Part shown: positions 7,669-15,246 of the stretch, one piece after another | Layout: each line of letters begins with the position of its first letter | Position numbering within the stretch: position 1 is the first letter of the stretch | Origin: Paludibacter jiangxiensis | GTDB lineage: Bacteria > Bacteroidota > Bacteroidia > Bacteroidales > Paludibacteraceae | Length of the DNA stretch: 64,000 nucleotides | Assembly (NCBI RefSeq): GCF_001618385.1 | Contig: NZ_BDCR01000003.1 | Span: 682,001-746,000, forward strand | Reading direction: 5' to 3' | The notes under the pieces: generated by a model | What the model saw: only the letters and a program-made list of their open reading frames with translations | Told to the model about the DNA's origin: nothing | Database searches by the model: none | Made by a program: the position numbers and the translations under genes

Positions 7669-10152
7669 TTATTCCATTGAAAATGAAATCCGATCAATAA
7701 CCACTCCGGGATCGACCGCATATATTTTCAACGTATGTTTACCCGGAACAAGACCTTTCAGTTCGACTTTTGCCTGCACATAATTATTCATAATGCCATT
7801 GCTGCGGACAGAACCGTTTTCATCTTCTTTACCACTCGATCCGGGCACTTCAACCACCTGTGAAATCTGATTATCAATGTTCACATTCACTCTTAGTTGC
7901 ATACCGGGGCAAACTCTGAAAGTGGGCAGAAAGTTAATTAGCACAGTATTATCGCCTCCTTTTGTCTGAAAATCATACTCAAGACAAGGTGCTGAGTTGT
8001 CGCCCACATTCCATGACGACTCTAAACTGGCAGGTTTTAACACCAACGCTTTTCCGGTTGCGCCCAAACCCGGAATCATCTTCCAGTTGGCCTTTCCCGA
8101 AGACGATCGACGATCGGCAGCATTGGCATCTCTCCATTTACGATCGGGATTAGCAGTAACAGAGGAAGTGCTCCATCCCTTTTCGCCCCATGGCCAGCGC
8201 ACCTGACTATTCCAATCCATCAAACTCTTAGCCGTTTCAGTCTCCTTGCCGGGCATCATGTACTTCCATTTTCCACCCGCAACATCGTTATTATAGAAAG
8301 CAACCTGCTTGTCGATATACTGACACAGTCGCGCAATCTCCTTTTTTGCAGCAACACTATCACTGCCCAACTGAATATCCCGATCGGCCATAAAAATCAA
8401 CCCTGATGCACCAAGAACCCTTGCCGAAAATCCAACCATCTCAAAATAGGCATCTTTTGTTTTCCCGTTGATCTGAGCAGCTATTTTTGCTTCGTTATCC
8501 AAAAGCTGTTGATAGTCGTGTTTCAATTGCTGCGCCTCTTCCCGCGACAGAGAGACTGCCCACATTCGGTTCATCTCCTCCGGTTTACGGATAGTGCCCA
8601 ACCGGTAGAATTCACCCAACAAATCCGCAATCGGTTGCCCTACATTTTCGCCAAACTGCATCTTAGCGAAATCGCGTAAAAATTGAGGCTGCGAGTCAAT
8701 ATTTTTCTCGTTTATGTTCCAGGCAAACCGCGAAAAATAGTCCATCCCGATCTCCATCGGTTTAATATCGCCCACATTGAGAACCCAGATTTTACGCGCA
8801 TCGTTTTCCCATGCCTTATGCAACTCTTCCCACATCAAAGCCGGAGGTGTCGTATTCATCCACAAATAAGAATGCGGACCGCCATAATAAGATAAATGCC
8901 AGTAAACGCCGGCTCCTCCCGATCGTGTGCGTTCGGCTGCAGCTCCCAACCGGCGGATATATCCGAAATTATCGTCCACCCACATAATCGTCACATCATC
9001 GGGCACTTTCAGTCCGGCATCATAAAGCGGCAGAACCTCTTTGTACGGCACAAAACACTGGGCAACATCCCCCCACTCTTTCGTTACATTTTGATTGAGC
9101 AAGGCTCTTTGGTCGTTAAATACCTGTTGTACAAGATTGATTCTATCCGGAATCTCAACAGGAGGCTTTTCCATCCCCCGATCATGAATTCCTCTGATAC
9201 CCAATGTCCATACGGCCTCTTCTGATCGGCGATCCTCCACACTTTGTGCCCAATATGCATGTATCGTATCGCGATTCAGACTATAATTCCAGGGTCCTTT
9301 GGTTTTTGTGTTCCAATGAATATTATTGCACAGCATAGGTTCGCAATGCGACGAACCCGCTACAATCCCATACCGATCGGCCAGGGCTACATTTTCGGAC
9401 ACCAAACCGAACTCCGTACTGCATTCATGCATTGCCGGCCAAATATAGTTCAACCGCAGTCTGAGCATCAGTTCAAAAACTTTTTCATAAGTCTTCGGAC
9501 CAATGTTTCCAAAACCGGGATCGAATGTTTTCTTTGCCCATTGAAAAATGCCCCAATCTTCATCATTGATAAAGATTCCCCGATATTTAACCGATGGAGA
9601 AGCAGATGTATAATTCAGATTTTTAACAAACAACGACGAATGCTTAACAACCGGCACATCAGCCCACCAATACCAGGGAGAAACGCCCATGGCTTCCGAA
9701 ACCGAAAAAACGCCATAAGCTGTACCCCTACGATCGCTACCAGCAATAATCAATGCCCTTTTCACTCCGGGGAAAGGATTCTCGACGGTTTTAATGATAA
9801 AACGTTCCCATTGACCGCGTATCGTCTCTACGTCCAGCTTCTTAGTAGCAACTAACTGATTTATCAATCGGTTTTCCGCTATCGTACCGACAATAATCAC
9901 CTCATCTGCCGGAAACGCTTTGTCGGTCGCAATACATTGAGGCTTTTTACCGGTCACCCGTTCTATATCTGTGGCAAGCAGATTACCCGATTTCTTGACA
10001 ACTTCATAATCGTTTGCATCAAAACAAATTCGCGTGGCTTTTGTCCCTGCAACCAAAGGAAACGAATTATTATCCTGAGACTGGTGCAAAACTTCAATCT
10101 GTGCCCACAAGACCTGAGGAAAACACAATACAAATAGTAATAATTTTTTCAT
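7669..10152 (-). CDS. Glycoside hydrolase family 115, xylan alpha-1,2-glucuronidase
   Basis: An 827-residue protein with signal peptide MKKLLLFVLCFPQVLWAQ, so it is exported. The sequence follows GH115 throughout: an N-terminal alpha/beta domain with IIAGSDRRGTAYGVFSVSE and WYWWADVPV, a central barrel with FINDEDWGIFQWAKKTFDP and NYIWPAMHECSTEFG, and the C-terminal domain ending VDPGVVIDRISF. GH115 enzymes remove 4-O-methyl-glucuronic acid side chains from glucuronoxylan, including internal residues of long chains. Nearby GH43 and GH3 enzymes would deal with further substituents and short oligomers. No SusC/SusD pair is adjacent. The length is close to characterised Bacteroides members. Confidence 0.9.
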   Translation of the reverse strand: MKKLLLFVLCFPQVLWAQIEVLHQSQDNNSFPLVAGTKATRICFDANDYEVVKKSGNLLATDIERVTGKKPQCIATDKAFPADEVIIVGTIAENRLINQLVATKKLDVETIRGQWERFIIKTVENPFPGVKRALIIAGSDRRGTAYGVFSVSEAMGVSPWYWWADVPVVKHSSLFVKNLNYTSASPSVKYRGIFINDEDWGIFQWAKKTFDPGFGNIGPKTYEKVFELMLRLRLNYIWPAMHECSTEFGLVSENVALADRYGIVAGSSHCEPMLCNNIHWNTKTKGPWNYSLNRDTIHAYWAQSVEDRRSEEAVWTLGIRGIHDRGMEKPPVEIPDRINLVQQVFNDQRALLNQNVTKEWGDVAQCFVPYKEVLPLYDAGLKVPDDVTIMWVDDNFGYIRRLGAAAERTRSGGAGVYWHLSYYGGPHSYLWMNTTPPALMWEELHKAWENDARKIWVLNVGDIKPMEIGMDYFSRFAWNINEKNIDSQPQFLRDFAKMQFGENVGQPIADLLGEFYRLGTIRKPEEMNRMWAVSLSREEAQQLKHDYQQLLDNEAKIAAQINGKTKDAYFEMVGFSARVLGASGLIFMADRDIQLGSDSVAAKKEIARLCQYIDKQVAFYNNDVAGGKWKYMMPGKETETAKSLMDWNSQVRWPWGEKGWSTSSVTANPDRKWRDANAADRRSSSGKANWKMIPGLGATGKALVLKPASLESSWNVGDNSAPCLEYDFQTKGGDNTVLINFLPTFRVCPGMQLRVNVNIDNQISQVVEVPGSSGKEDENGSVRSNGIMNNYVQAKVELKGLVPGKHTLKIYAVDPGVVIDRISFSME

Positions 10153-10454
10153 ACAAATACATTTAAGGCATGTATATCAAACAATTAGAAAAGAAACTTT
10201 TCAACAACAAGCTTCAACACGGGAATGCAGTATTCCGGTCTTCAAATTTAGGCAAAAACAGACATTCTTTAAAGCTACGTGCAAGACTATTGCTATTTTA
10301 TAAGCCGTCAGCTTCTCTCCACTTGTTTCAGGTTTACCTGATGTTTTGTGCCGATTACCACTTTATTCTCTGTAGTTTTGAACGCTGATTGTTAAGAGAG
10401 AATACGTTGGTTGGAAACATATTAAACTTTCTCTCTGATTAATCGTCAATTGAT

Positions 10455-10508
10455 AGTTGTGAATGAAGTCTATTATAGGTATTTTTGAGGTAGTCAATTT
10501 TCACAACT
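10455..10508 (+). promoter_or_regulatory. Inverted repeat spanning the GH43 promoter, possible operator
   Basis: AGTTGTGAA at 10455-10463 and its exact reverse complement TTCACAACT at 10500-10508 are about four helical turns apart. The left arm contains the -33 element, and the right arm lies just downstream of the expected transcription start. This is the layout of a two-site operator, but the binding protein is unknown. Confidence 0.4.
10456..10487 (+). promoter_or_regulatory. Promoter of GH43 gene
   Basis: GTTG at 10456-10459, a 20-base spacer and TATTTTTG at 10480-10487 (TAnnTTTG). Transcription would start near 10494, giving a leader of about 75 bases before the ATG at 10568. Confidence 0.5.
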
Positions 10509-10567
10509 CCAATTAAGAACTTTTATTCCGAAAATAATTAATTGTCAACATCATATAAAAACAAAGA

Positions 10568-12628
10568 ATGAAACGAAACTTTTGCATTTTAAAAAGAACA
10601 TTGGTAATGGCACTTTTTACCGCTCTGTTTTTGTTTGCCACAAATGGATTAAAAGCGCAAACCACTCCGCCTGCGAAAGCGCAGCCGGGAAAGAAATTTA
10701 CTCATACTTTGGCGGGTAATCCCTACTTGCCGTTGTGGGAACATTTGCCGGACGGAGAGCCGCGTGTGTTCGAGGATCCCGATCATCCGGGTAAATACCG
10801 AGTCTATATCATCGGGTCGCACGATGTTCGGTTTGGCAGCTATTGCGGACCGGACACCAGAGCTTGGTCGGCACCTGTTGAGGATTTGACAAAATGGACC
10901 GATGAAGGCCCTATCTTCACCTACCCGATAGAGGGTCAGTGGGATGTGATGTATGCTCCCGACCTTGTTGAGGTGAAGGGAAAAGATGGCAAAAAAGTCT
11001 ATTATTTGTATCCGCACAGCCGCGGACGAGGCAGAGAAGCAATGGTTTGCAAAGGCGATCGTCCGACAGGTCCGTTTACGCCGATCAACCTCAATGCAGA
11101 GGGAACCAAAACCATTCCGGGAAGTACGTTGGGATTTGACCCGGGTATCCTTATTGACTACGTTACCGACAAGAACGATCCGGATTACAACACCGGATAC
11201 CGCGTTTATGGCTACTGGGGATTCCAAACGTCGTCGGCAGGTGAGTTGGATCAGAAAACCATGTACTCGCTCAAACCGGGAACCCAACCCATCAACCGTT
11301 TCCAAACCAAGATTTATCCCGATCAGGATGCAACCTCGTTTGCTTTCTTCGAAGCCGCTTCTATTCGCAAGATTGGCAACAAATATGTCTGGGTTTACAG
11401 CGGATTTTCCGGCCCGGAATACGGACTAAGCAGAACGAACTCAGCTTTACGTTATGCCTTTAGCGATTCACCGCTGGGTCCATGGAAAAGTGGTGGCGTA
11501 TTGGTCGATTCGCGAGGCGTCGTGCTTAATGAGGATGGAACCAAATTGGAAACAACCAATGCCGGGCACAATACTCACGGTAGTATTCAGCTGATTAACG
11601 GCCAGTGGTACGTGTTCTATCACAGACCACCAAGAGGGTTTGGCTTTGCACGTCAGGCCATGGTAGCGCCGATCTCAGTTGTATGCGATCAAAAATCGGT
11701 GGCAGATGGCGGAAAAGTCGTTATCCGTGCATACGACCCCTATGCAAAAGGCACTCTATGGACGGCTAAGGATAGCCAAAATAAAGAGTATACCGGAGCC
11801 GAAGTAACTTCGGAAGGTTTCCATATGTATGGTCTTGACCCGTATCAATACTATTCGGCAGGGTATGCCTGCTACCTTTCAAATGTCAACAGCCAACAGG
11901 ATTCGTGGGATATCTGGGATAACAATATGCCGGTGACTGGGGTGAAAAATGGGGATATTATCGGGTATAAGTACTTCGGTTTTGGAGGTCTGGCAAAAGA
12001 CACCAAAGGGCTGAAAGCATTCGCAGGTGTAAAAGCAGGTAACAAAACCGCTTTCAACCTTTTCCTTACCCCAAAAACCAAAAACGCCTTTAAGGTCAAC
12101 GTTTGGATAGACGGACCGTGGAACAATGCCATCTGGAAAGGTAAAAAAATCGGGGTGATAGAGGTGCCCGCAAACGCGACACAAAAAACTACCCAATTCA
12201 CGATCGACGTGTCGTCCATTGTTGATAAATTAGGCAAAAAACACGCCGTATACCTTGTTGCCGAAGGGGGTGACTCCGAAGGTCTGTTCGATTTAATCGG
12301 ACTGGGATTCAGCTCGGCCAAAAAGAAAATCGTGCGTCCGATAGTGCCTGTTGTAACCATTCAGGTAAACGGCGAAGCAATCGTAGTTCCCGAAACTCCG
12401 GTTCGCTCTACCAATGCCAACGGTATTGTAGGGTATGATATTTATCAGGCTACCTACAAAGTTCCGGCCGCTGCTACGGCTACGCCAACCGTAACCGCCT
12501 CGGCAAGCAATCCTGCGGTGAAAATAGCCATTACCCAGGCCGCTTCGAAAACAGGTACCGCTGTGGTGAAATGCGATTATAACGGCGTGGTTAAAACCTA
12601 CAACGTAGTGTTATCGCCCGCCGAATAA
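10568..12628 (+). CDS. Glycoside hydrolase family 43 protein with C-terminal CBM6-like and adaptor domains
   Basis: A 686-residue secreted protein with signal peptide 1-30. A five-bladed propeller GH43 domain spans about 45-385. Likely catalytic residues are D62 in PDGEPRVF (general base), D132 in MYAPDL (pKa modulator) and E262 in FFEAASIRKIG (general acid). A CBM6-like beta-sandwich follows at about 400-590, then a small all-beta module at about 595-686. That last module resembles one in the nearby GH3 enzyme. GH43 includes beta-xylosidases and arabinofuranosidases; the context points to xylan side chains or oligomers. Exact specificity is not determined. The gene is monocistronic, with its own promoter and terminator. 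Confidence 0.82.
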   Translation: MKRNFCILKRTLVMALFTALFLFATNGLKAQTTPPAKAQPGKKFTHTLAGNPYLPLWEHLPDGEPRVFEDPDHPGKYRVYIIGSHDVRFGSYCGPDTRAWSAPVEDLTKWTDEGPIFTYPIEGQWDVMYAPDLVEVKGKDGKKVYYLYPHSRGRGREAMVCKGDRPTGPFTPINLNAEGTKTIPGSTLGFDPGILIDYVTDKNDPDYNTGYRVYGYWGFQTSSAGELDQKTMYSLKPGTQPINRFQTKIYPDQDATSFAFFEAASIRKIGNKYVWVYSGFSGPEYGLSRTNSALRYAFSDSPLGPWKSGGVLVDSRGVVLNEDGTKLETTNAGHNTHGSIQLINGQWYVFYHRPPRGFGFARQAMVAPISVVCDQKSVADGGKVVIRAYDPYAKGTLWTAKDSQNKEYTGAEVTSEGFHMYGLDPYQYYSAGYACYLSNVNSQQDSWDIWDNNMPVTGVKNGDIIGYKYFGFGGLAKDTKGLKAFAGVKAGNKTAFNLFLTPKTKNAFKVNVWIDGPWNNAIWKGKKIGVIEVPANATQKTTQFTIDVSSIVDKLGKKHAVYLVAEGGDSEGLFDLIGLGFSSAKKKIVRPIVPVVTIQVNGEAIVVPETPVRSTNANGIVGYDIYQATYKVPAAATATPTVTASASNPAVKIAITQAASKTGTAVVKCDYNGVVKTYNVVLSPAE

Positions 12629-12680
12629 TACGCATAACGAAACGCTGCTACCCATTAGCAACGAATACGTCAAACAAAGA

Positions 12681-12707
12681 AAAGGCACAAGAGATTGTGC
12701 CTTTTTC
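12681..12707 (+). terminator. Intrinsic terminator after GH43
   Basis: A 10-bp perfect stem AAAGGCACAA / TTGTGCCTTT with loop GAGA, followed by TTC. It lies 53 bases after the GH43 stop codon. Confidence 0.8.
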
Positions 12708-12978
12708 TGTATCCGTTCATGTTTAACATAAAAAGATCTCGCCCAGGCAACAGTAGATATATTTAACCAAATAATTATTTTGTGAATTGTTTTTCGTAGT
12801 TTTGATGGCTGATTATACGCAAATAAAGTGATGGCTGGTAGCGGATTAGCCGCAACATAGTCTTAACCGCGATTATCGCAGAGAGCAGGAGGACGCAGAG
12901 GGGAAACAGAAGACATCGCTGATATATATGAACACATTGTTCGCATATCCAATTTGAGTATTTGTATATATTGGTGTT
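12708..12978. other. Intergenic region with GC-shifted repeat-like patch
   Basis: The stretch at 12863-12908 (ACCGCGATTATCGCAGAGAG, later GGACGCAGAGGGGAAA) is purine-rich and far more GC-rich than the flanks. It resembles degenerate dispersed intergenic repeats built on CGCAGAG. TAGTTTTG at 12797-12804 matches a -7 box but has no well-placed -33 element. Confidence 0.3.
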
Positions 12979-13584
12979 ATGGACAATATTAAAAAAACGC
13001 ACATGGATAAAACTGAGTATTTAAAGAAAATGCGAGATTGCAATGTGTGGTTCGATTATTCAAAGAGTCAAAAAAATGTAGCAGAGAAGATTCTAAATAA
13101 TTGTATTCTGGATAAGGATTTTCTGGCAAAGCTAAGAGATGACAAAGATTATAGCGAATTTGTATCATTGTGGAGCAATGCACATTATCATTATGGGATT
13201 GCGATTGAAAACGGATTAAAAGGCATTATCATTAAGCATCAGCCAGAGAGTATTGATTTTGAGATTAAAAGTCAAAATGTGATTTTAAAAAATATAGGTG
13301 GACAAGCTGGTAAAACACATAATCTGCTAAGATTAGCTGAAATATCAGGTATATTTGATTCTAAGATTAATCTGTATAGACATAAATCTGATTATGAAAG
13401 TTTAGAAAGAATTTTACTACATTTGAGCGATATGATTAAATGGGGAGCTCGATATCCTATTCCAAATAATTTGGATAGTATTTATAAATTTGATGCAGCT
13501 GTGCCTTCAGTTTTGATATATGGATTTCATATTTTAGACGTAATGAATCCTCTTTTTGATTATTTTGAAAGAGAAAGAAAATAA
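12979..13584 (+). CDS. HEPN-like domain protein
   Basis: This 201-residue cytoplasmic protein is not firmly assigned. The middle part has AHYHYGIAIENGLKGIIIKHQPE followed about 50 residues later by GKTHNLLRLAEISGI. That is the pattern of HEPN-type four-helix proteins, with a helix carrying A..E..LK and then HNL..L. The catalytic R-x4-6-H of HEPN RNases is not evident, so ribonuclease activity should not be assumed. Base composition is clearly more AT-rich than the neighbouring glycosidase genes, and it lies next to a transposase duplication, both suggesting acquisition by transfer. A second ATG at 13003 is an alternative start. Confidence 0.55.
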   Translation: MDNIKKTHMDKTEYLKKMRDCNVWFDYSKSQKNVAEKILNNCILDKDFLAKLRDDKDYSEFVSLWSNAHYHYGIAIENGLKGIIIKHQPESIDFEIKSQNVILKNIGGQAGKTHNLLRLAEISGIFDSKINLYRHKSDYESLERILLHLSDMIKWGARYPIPNNLDSIYKFDAAVPSVLIYGFHILDVMNPLFDYFERERK

Positions 13585-13615
13585 AAAACACAGCCTATAA
13601 CAAACGATTTTGTCC

Positions 13616-13666
13616 CGTCGGATTTGCAATCCGACGACGGAATGGACTATAAGGATCTGTGATCCG
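13616..13666 (+). repeat. REP element, left of RAYT copy 1
   Basis: A 9-bp stem CGTCGGATT / AATCCGACG (loop TGC) is followed, after ACGG and 11 bases, by a smaller stem GGATC / GATCC (loop TGT). The same two-hairpin string appears in reverse orientation on the other side of the gene. Confidence 0.85.
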
Positions 13667-13687
13667 GCAAAATAAAATACAAAGCTT

Positions 13688-14230
13688 ATGAATATTCAAC
13701 ACCGGATAAATGGAAAAGTTTACTTTGTCACTACAACGGTAGTAGATTGGATCGATCTGTTTACTCGTCCGGTATATAAGCATATTGTATTGGAATCCTT
13801 AGCTTATTGCATACAAACCAAAGGTATGGAAGTCTATGCCTGGGTATTGATGACCAATCATCTGCATTTGCTGATCGGAGTTACCGGAGAAAACACAGTA
13901 TCCGATATTGTGCGCGATTTTAAGAAATACACCAGCAAAAAACTGATCGACACCTTACAACGCGAAGTAACGGAAAGCAGGAGAGAATGGATGCTCGATC
14001 GATTTGAATTTAGCGGTCGGAACGATAAAAAGATAAAGAACTACAGATTCTGGCAGGAAGGAACCGACATTCAGGAGGTATTCTTAAACGATTATTTCGA
14101 GCAAAAGATGGAGTATATTCATAACAATCCCGTCAAGGCAGAAATAGTAAACCATTCTCACGAATATCGATATAGTTCGGCTATCGACTATGCCGGTGGA
14201 AAAGGGTTGTTGCCTGTAGTGGTGGTATAA
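13688..14230 (+). CDS. REP-associated tyrosine transposase (RAYT), copy 1
   Basis: A 180-residue Y1 (IS200-like) single-strand DNA transposase. The HUH metal-binding motif is H58-L-H60 in MTNHLHLLI, and the family-typical EYIHNNPVKAEIV segment (about 142-154) carries conserved tyrosines, one of which is probably the nucleophile. RAYT proteins are domesticated single-copy relatives of IS200/IS605 that bind and cleave REP palindromes. REP pairs in mirror orientation flank this gene at 13616-13666 and 14244-14294, which supports the RAYT assignment. It is intact and differs from copy 2 at seven residues (for example V19E, A39D, N155S). Confidence 0.9.
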   Translation: MNIQHRINGKVYFVTTTVVDWIDLFTRPVYKHIVLESLAYCIQTKGMEVYAWVLMTNHLHLLIGVTGENTVSDIVRDFKKYTSKKLIDTLQREVTESRREWMLDRFEFSGRNDKKIKNYRFWQEGTDIQEVFLNDYFEQKMEYIHNNPVKAEIVNHSHEYRYSSAIDYAGGKGLLPVVVV

Positions 14231-14243
14231 TTGGCAAAATTAT

Positions 14244-14294
14244 CGGATTACAAATCCTAATACTCTTTACCGTCGTCGGATTGCAAATCCGACG
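14244..14294 (-). repeat. REP element, right of RAYT copy 1 (inverted)
   Basis: Read on the minus strand this is the same string as the left REP: stem CGTCGGATT/AATCCGACG, then ACGG, 11 bases, then stem GGATT/AATCC. Both the length of 51 bases and the 11-base spacing match the left copy. Confidence 0.85.
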
Positions 14295-14357
14295 AGACGC
14301 GTTCCGTCGAAACGAGTTAGCTTCGCTGATCTTCGATTACGACGAGAAGATTTGCAA

Positions 14358-14501
14358 TCACATATCGACGGCTTTGATGCTGTAGTTCGATCCAGCACAG
14401 AGCAATACATTGTTATTGAAAGCCATGCACCGCAGATCGTCGGTACCGATCGGGATCAGTTTGTTGCAGTGCGAGCAGGAGGGGATCTGCATCATAAATC
14501 C
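14358..14501 (-). pseudogene. Displaced 3'-end fragment of the beta-propeller gene
   Basis: These 144 bases encode 47 residues (from GFMMQIPSCSHC to the stop) that repeat the C-terminus of the intact gene at 15247-16197, with A/S-to-F/N type changes in the middle. There is no start or upstream part; the similarity ends abruptly at 14502 where the next REP begins. It was carried along in the RAYT tandem duplication. Confidence 0.9.
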
Positions 14502-14509
14502 TCCCGTCC

Positions 14510-14560
14510 CGTCGGATTTGCAATCCGACGACGGAATGGAGTATAAGGATCTGTGATCCG
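14510..14560 (+). repeat. REP element, left of RAYT copy 2
   Basis: Same two-hairpin string as 13616-13666 with a single-base change in the 11-base spacer (GGACTATA versus GGAGTATA). Confidence 0.85.
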
Positions 14561-14581
14561 GCAAAATAAAATACAAAGCTT

Positions 14582-15124
14582 ATGAATATTCAACACCGAA
14601 TAAATGGGAAAGTTTACTTTGTTACTACAACGGTAGAAGATTGGGTCGATCTGTTTACTCGTCCGGTATATAAGCATATTGTATTGGAATCGTTAGATTA
14701 TTGCATACAAAACAAAGGTATGGAAGTCTATGCCTGGGTATTGATGACCAATCATCTGCATTTGCTGATCGGAGTTACTGGAGAAAACACAGTATCCGAT
14801 ATTGTGCGCGATTTTAAGAAATACACCAGCAAAAAACTGGTCGACACCTTACAACACGAAGTAACAGAAAGCCGGAGAGAATGGATGCTCGATCGGTTTG
14901 AATTTAGCGGTCGCAACGATAAAAAGATAAAGAACTACAGATTCTGGCAGGAAGGAACCGACATTCAGGAGGTATTCTTAAACGATTATTTCGAGCAAAA
15001 AATGGAGTACATTCACAACAATCCCGTCAAGGCAGAAATAGTAAGCCATTCTCACGAGTATCGATATAGTTCGGCTATCGACTATGCCGGTGGAAAAGGG
15101 TTGTTGCCTGTAGTGGTGGTATAA
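14582..15124 (+). CDS. REP-associated tyrosine transposase (RAYT), copy 2
   Basis: A 180-residue protein, intact and 96 % identical by residue count to copy 1 (seven differences). It keeps the HUH motif H58-L-H60 and the YIHNNPVKA segment. It is flanked by the REP pair 14510-14560 and 15138-15188. Two adjacent intact RAYT genes are unusual, since the family is normally single-copy per genome and vertically inherited. Both copies keep open frames and mostly conservative changes, which may mean that both are functional or simply that the duplication is fairly young. Confidence 0.9.
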   Translation: MNIQHRINGKVYFVTTTVEDWVDLFTRPVYKHIVLESLDYCIQNKGMEVYAWVLMTNHLHLLIGVTGENTVSDIVRDFKKYTSKKLVDTLQHEVTESRREWMLDRFEFSGRNDKKIKNYRFWQEGTDIQEVFLNDYFEQKMEYIHNNPVKAEIVSHSHEYRYSSAIDYAGGKGLLPVVVV

Positions 15125-15137
15125 TTGGCAAAATTAT

Positions 15138-15188
15138 CGGATTACAAATCCTAATACTCTTTACCGTCGTCGGATTGCAAATCCGACG
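15138..15188 (-). repeat. REP element, right of RAYT copy 2 (inverted)
   Basis: Minus-strand copy of the same REP string, matching 14244-14294. After it the spacer diverges from unit 1 before similarity resumes in the gene fragment. Confidence 0.85.
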
Positions 15189-15246
15189 AAACATGTTCCG
15201 ACGAAACGAGATAACGTCACTTATCATTGATTCTGATGAAACTGGA

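Larger units (their letters stand above)
10153..10567. other. Divergent intergenic region GH115/GH43
   Basis: A 415-base region between divergently transcribed glycosidase genes. The GH43-proximal half holds a consensus promoter and an inverted repeat, both listed separately. No convincing promoter was seen for GH115. The short open frame at 10170-10388 has no protein-like character. Confidence 0.6.
13612..14502 (+). repeat. Tandem duplication unit 1 (REP + RAYT + REP + gene fragment)
   Basis: This unit and the one at 14506-15391 are near-identical over their whole length, with starts 894 bases apart. Each contains a left REP, a RAYT gene, a right inverted REP and about 145 bases of the 3' end of the gene at 15247-16197. 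A 5-base net length difference lies in the spacer after the right REP. Scattered substitutions show the duplication is not brand new. Confidence 0.9.

Noticed and set aside
7494-7721. 75-codon minus-strand open frame overlapping the GH115 3' end
   Set aside because: It overlaps the GH115 C-terminus in another frame, is rich in Cys and Trp with no family pattern, and lies between convergent genes.
10170-10388. 72-codon open frame upstream of GH43
   Set aside because: No protein-like composition, and it runs across the divergent regulatory region.
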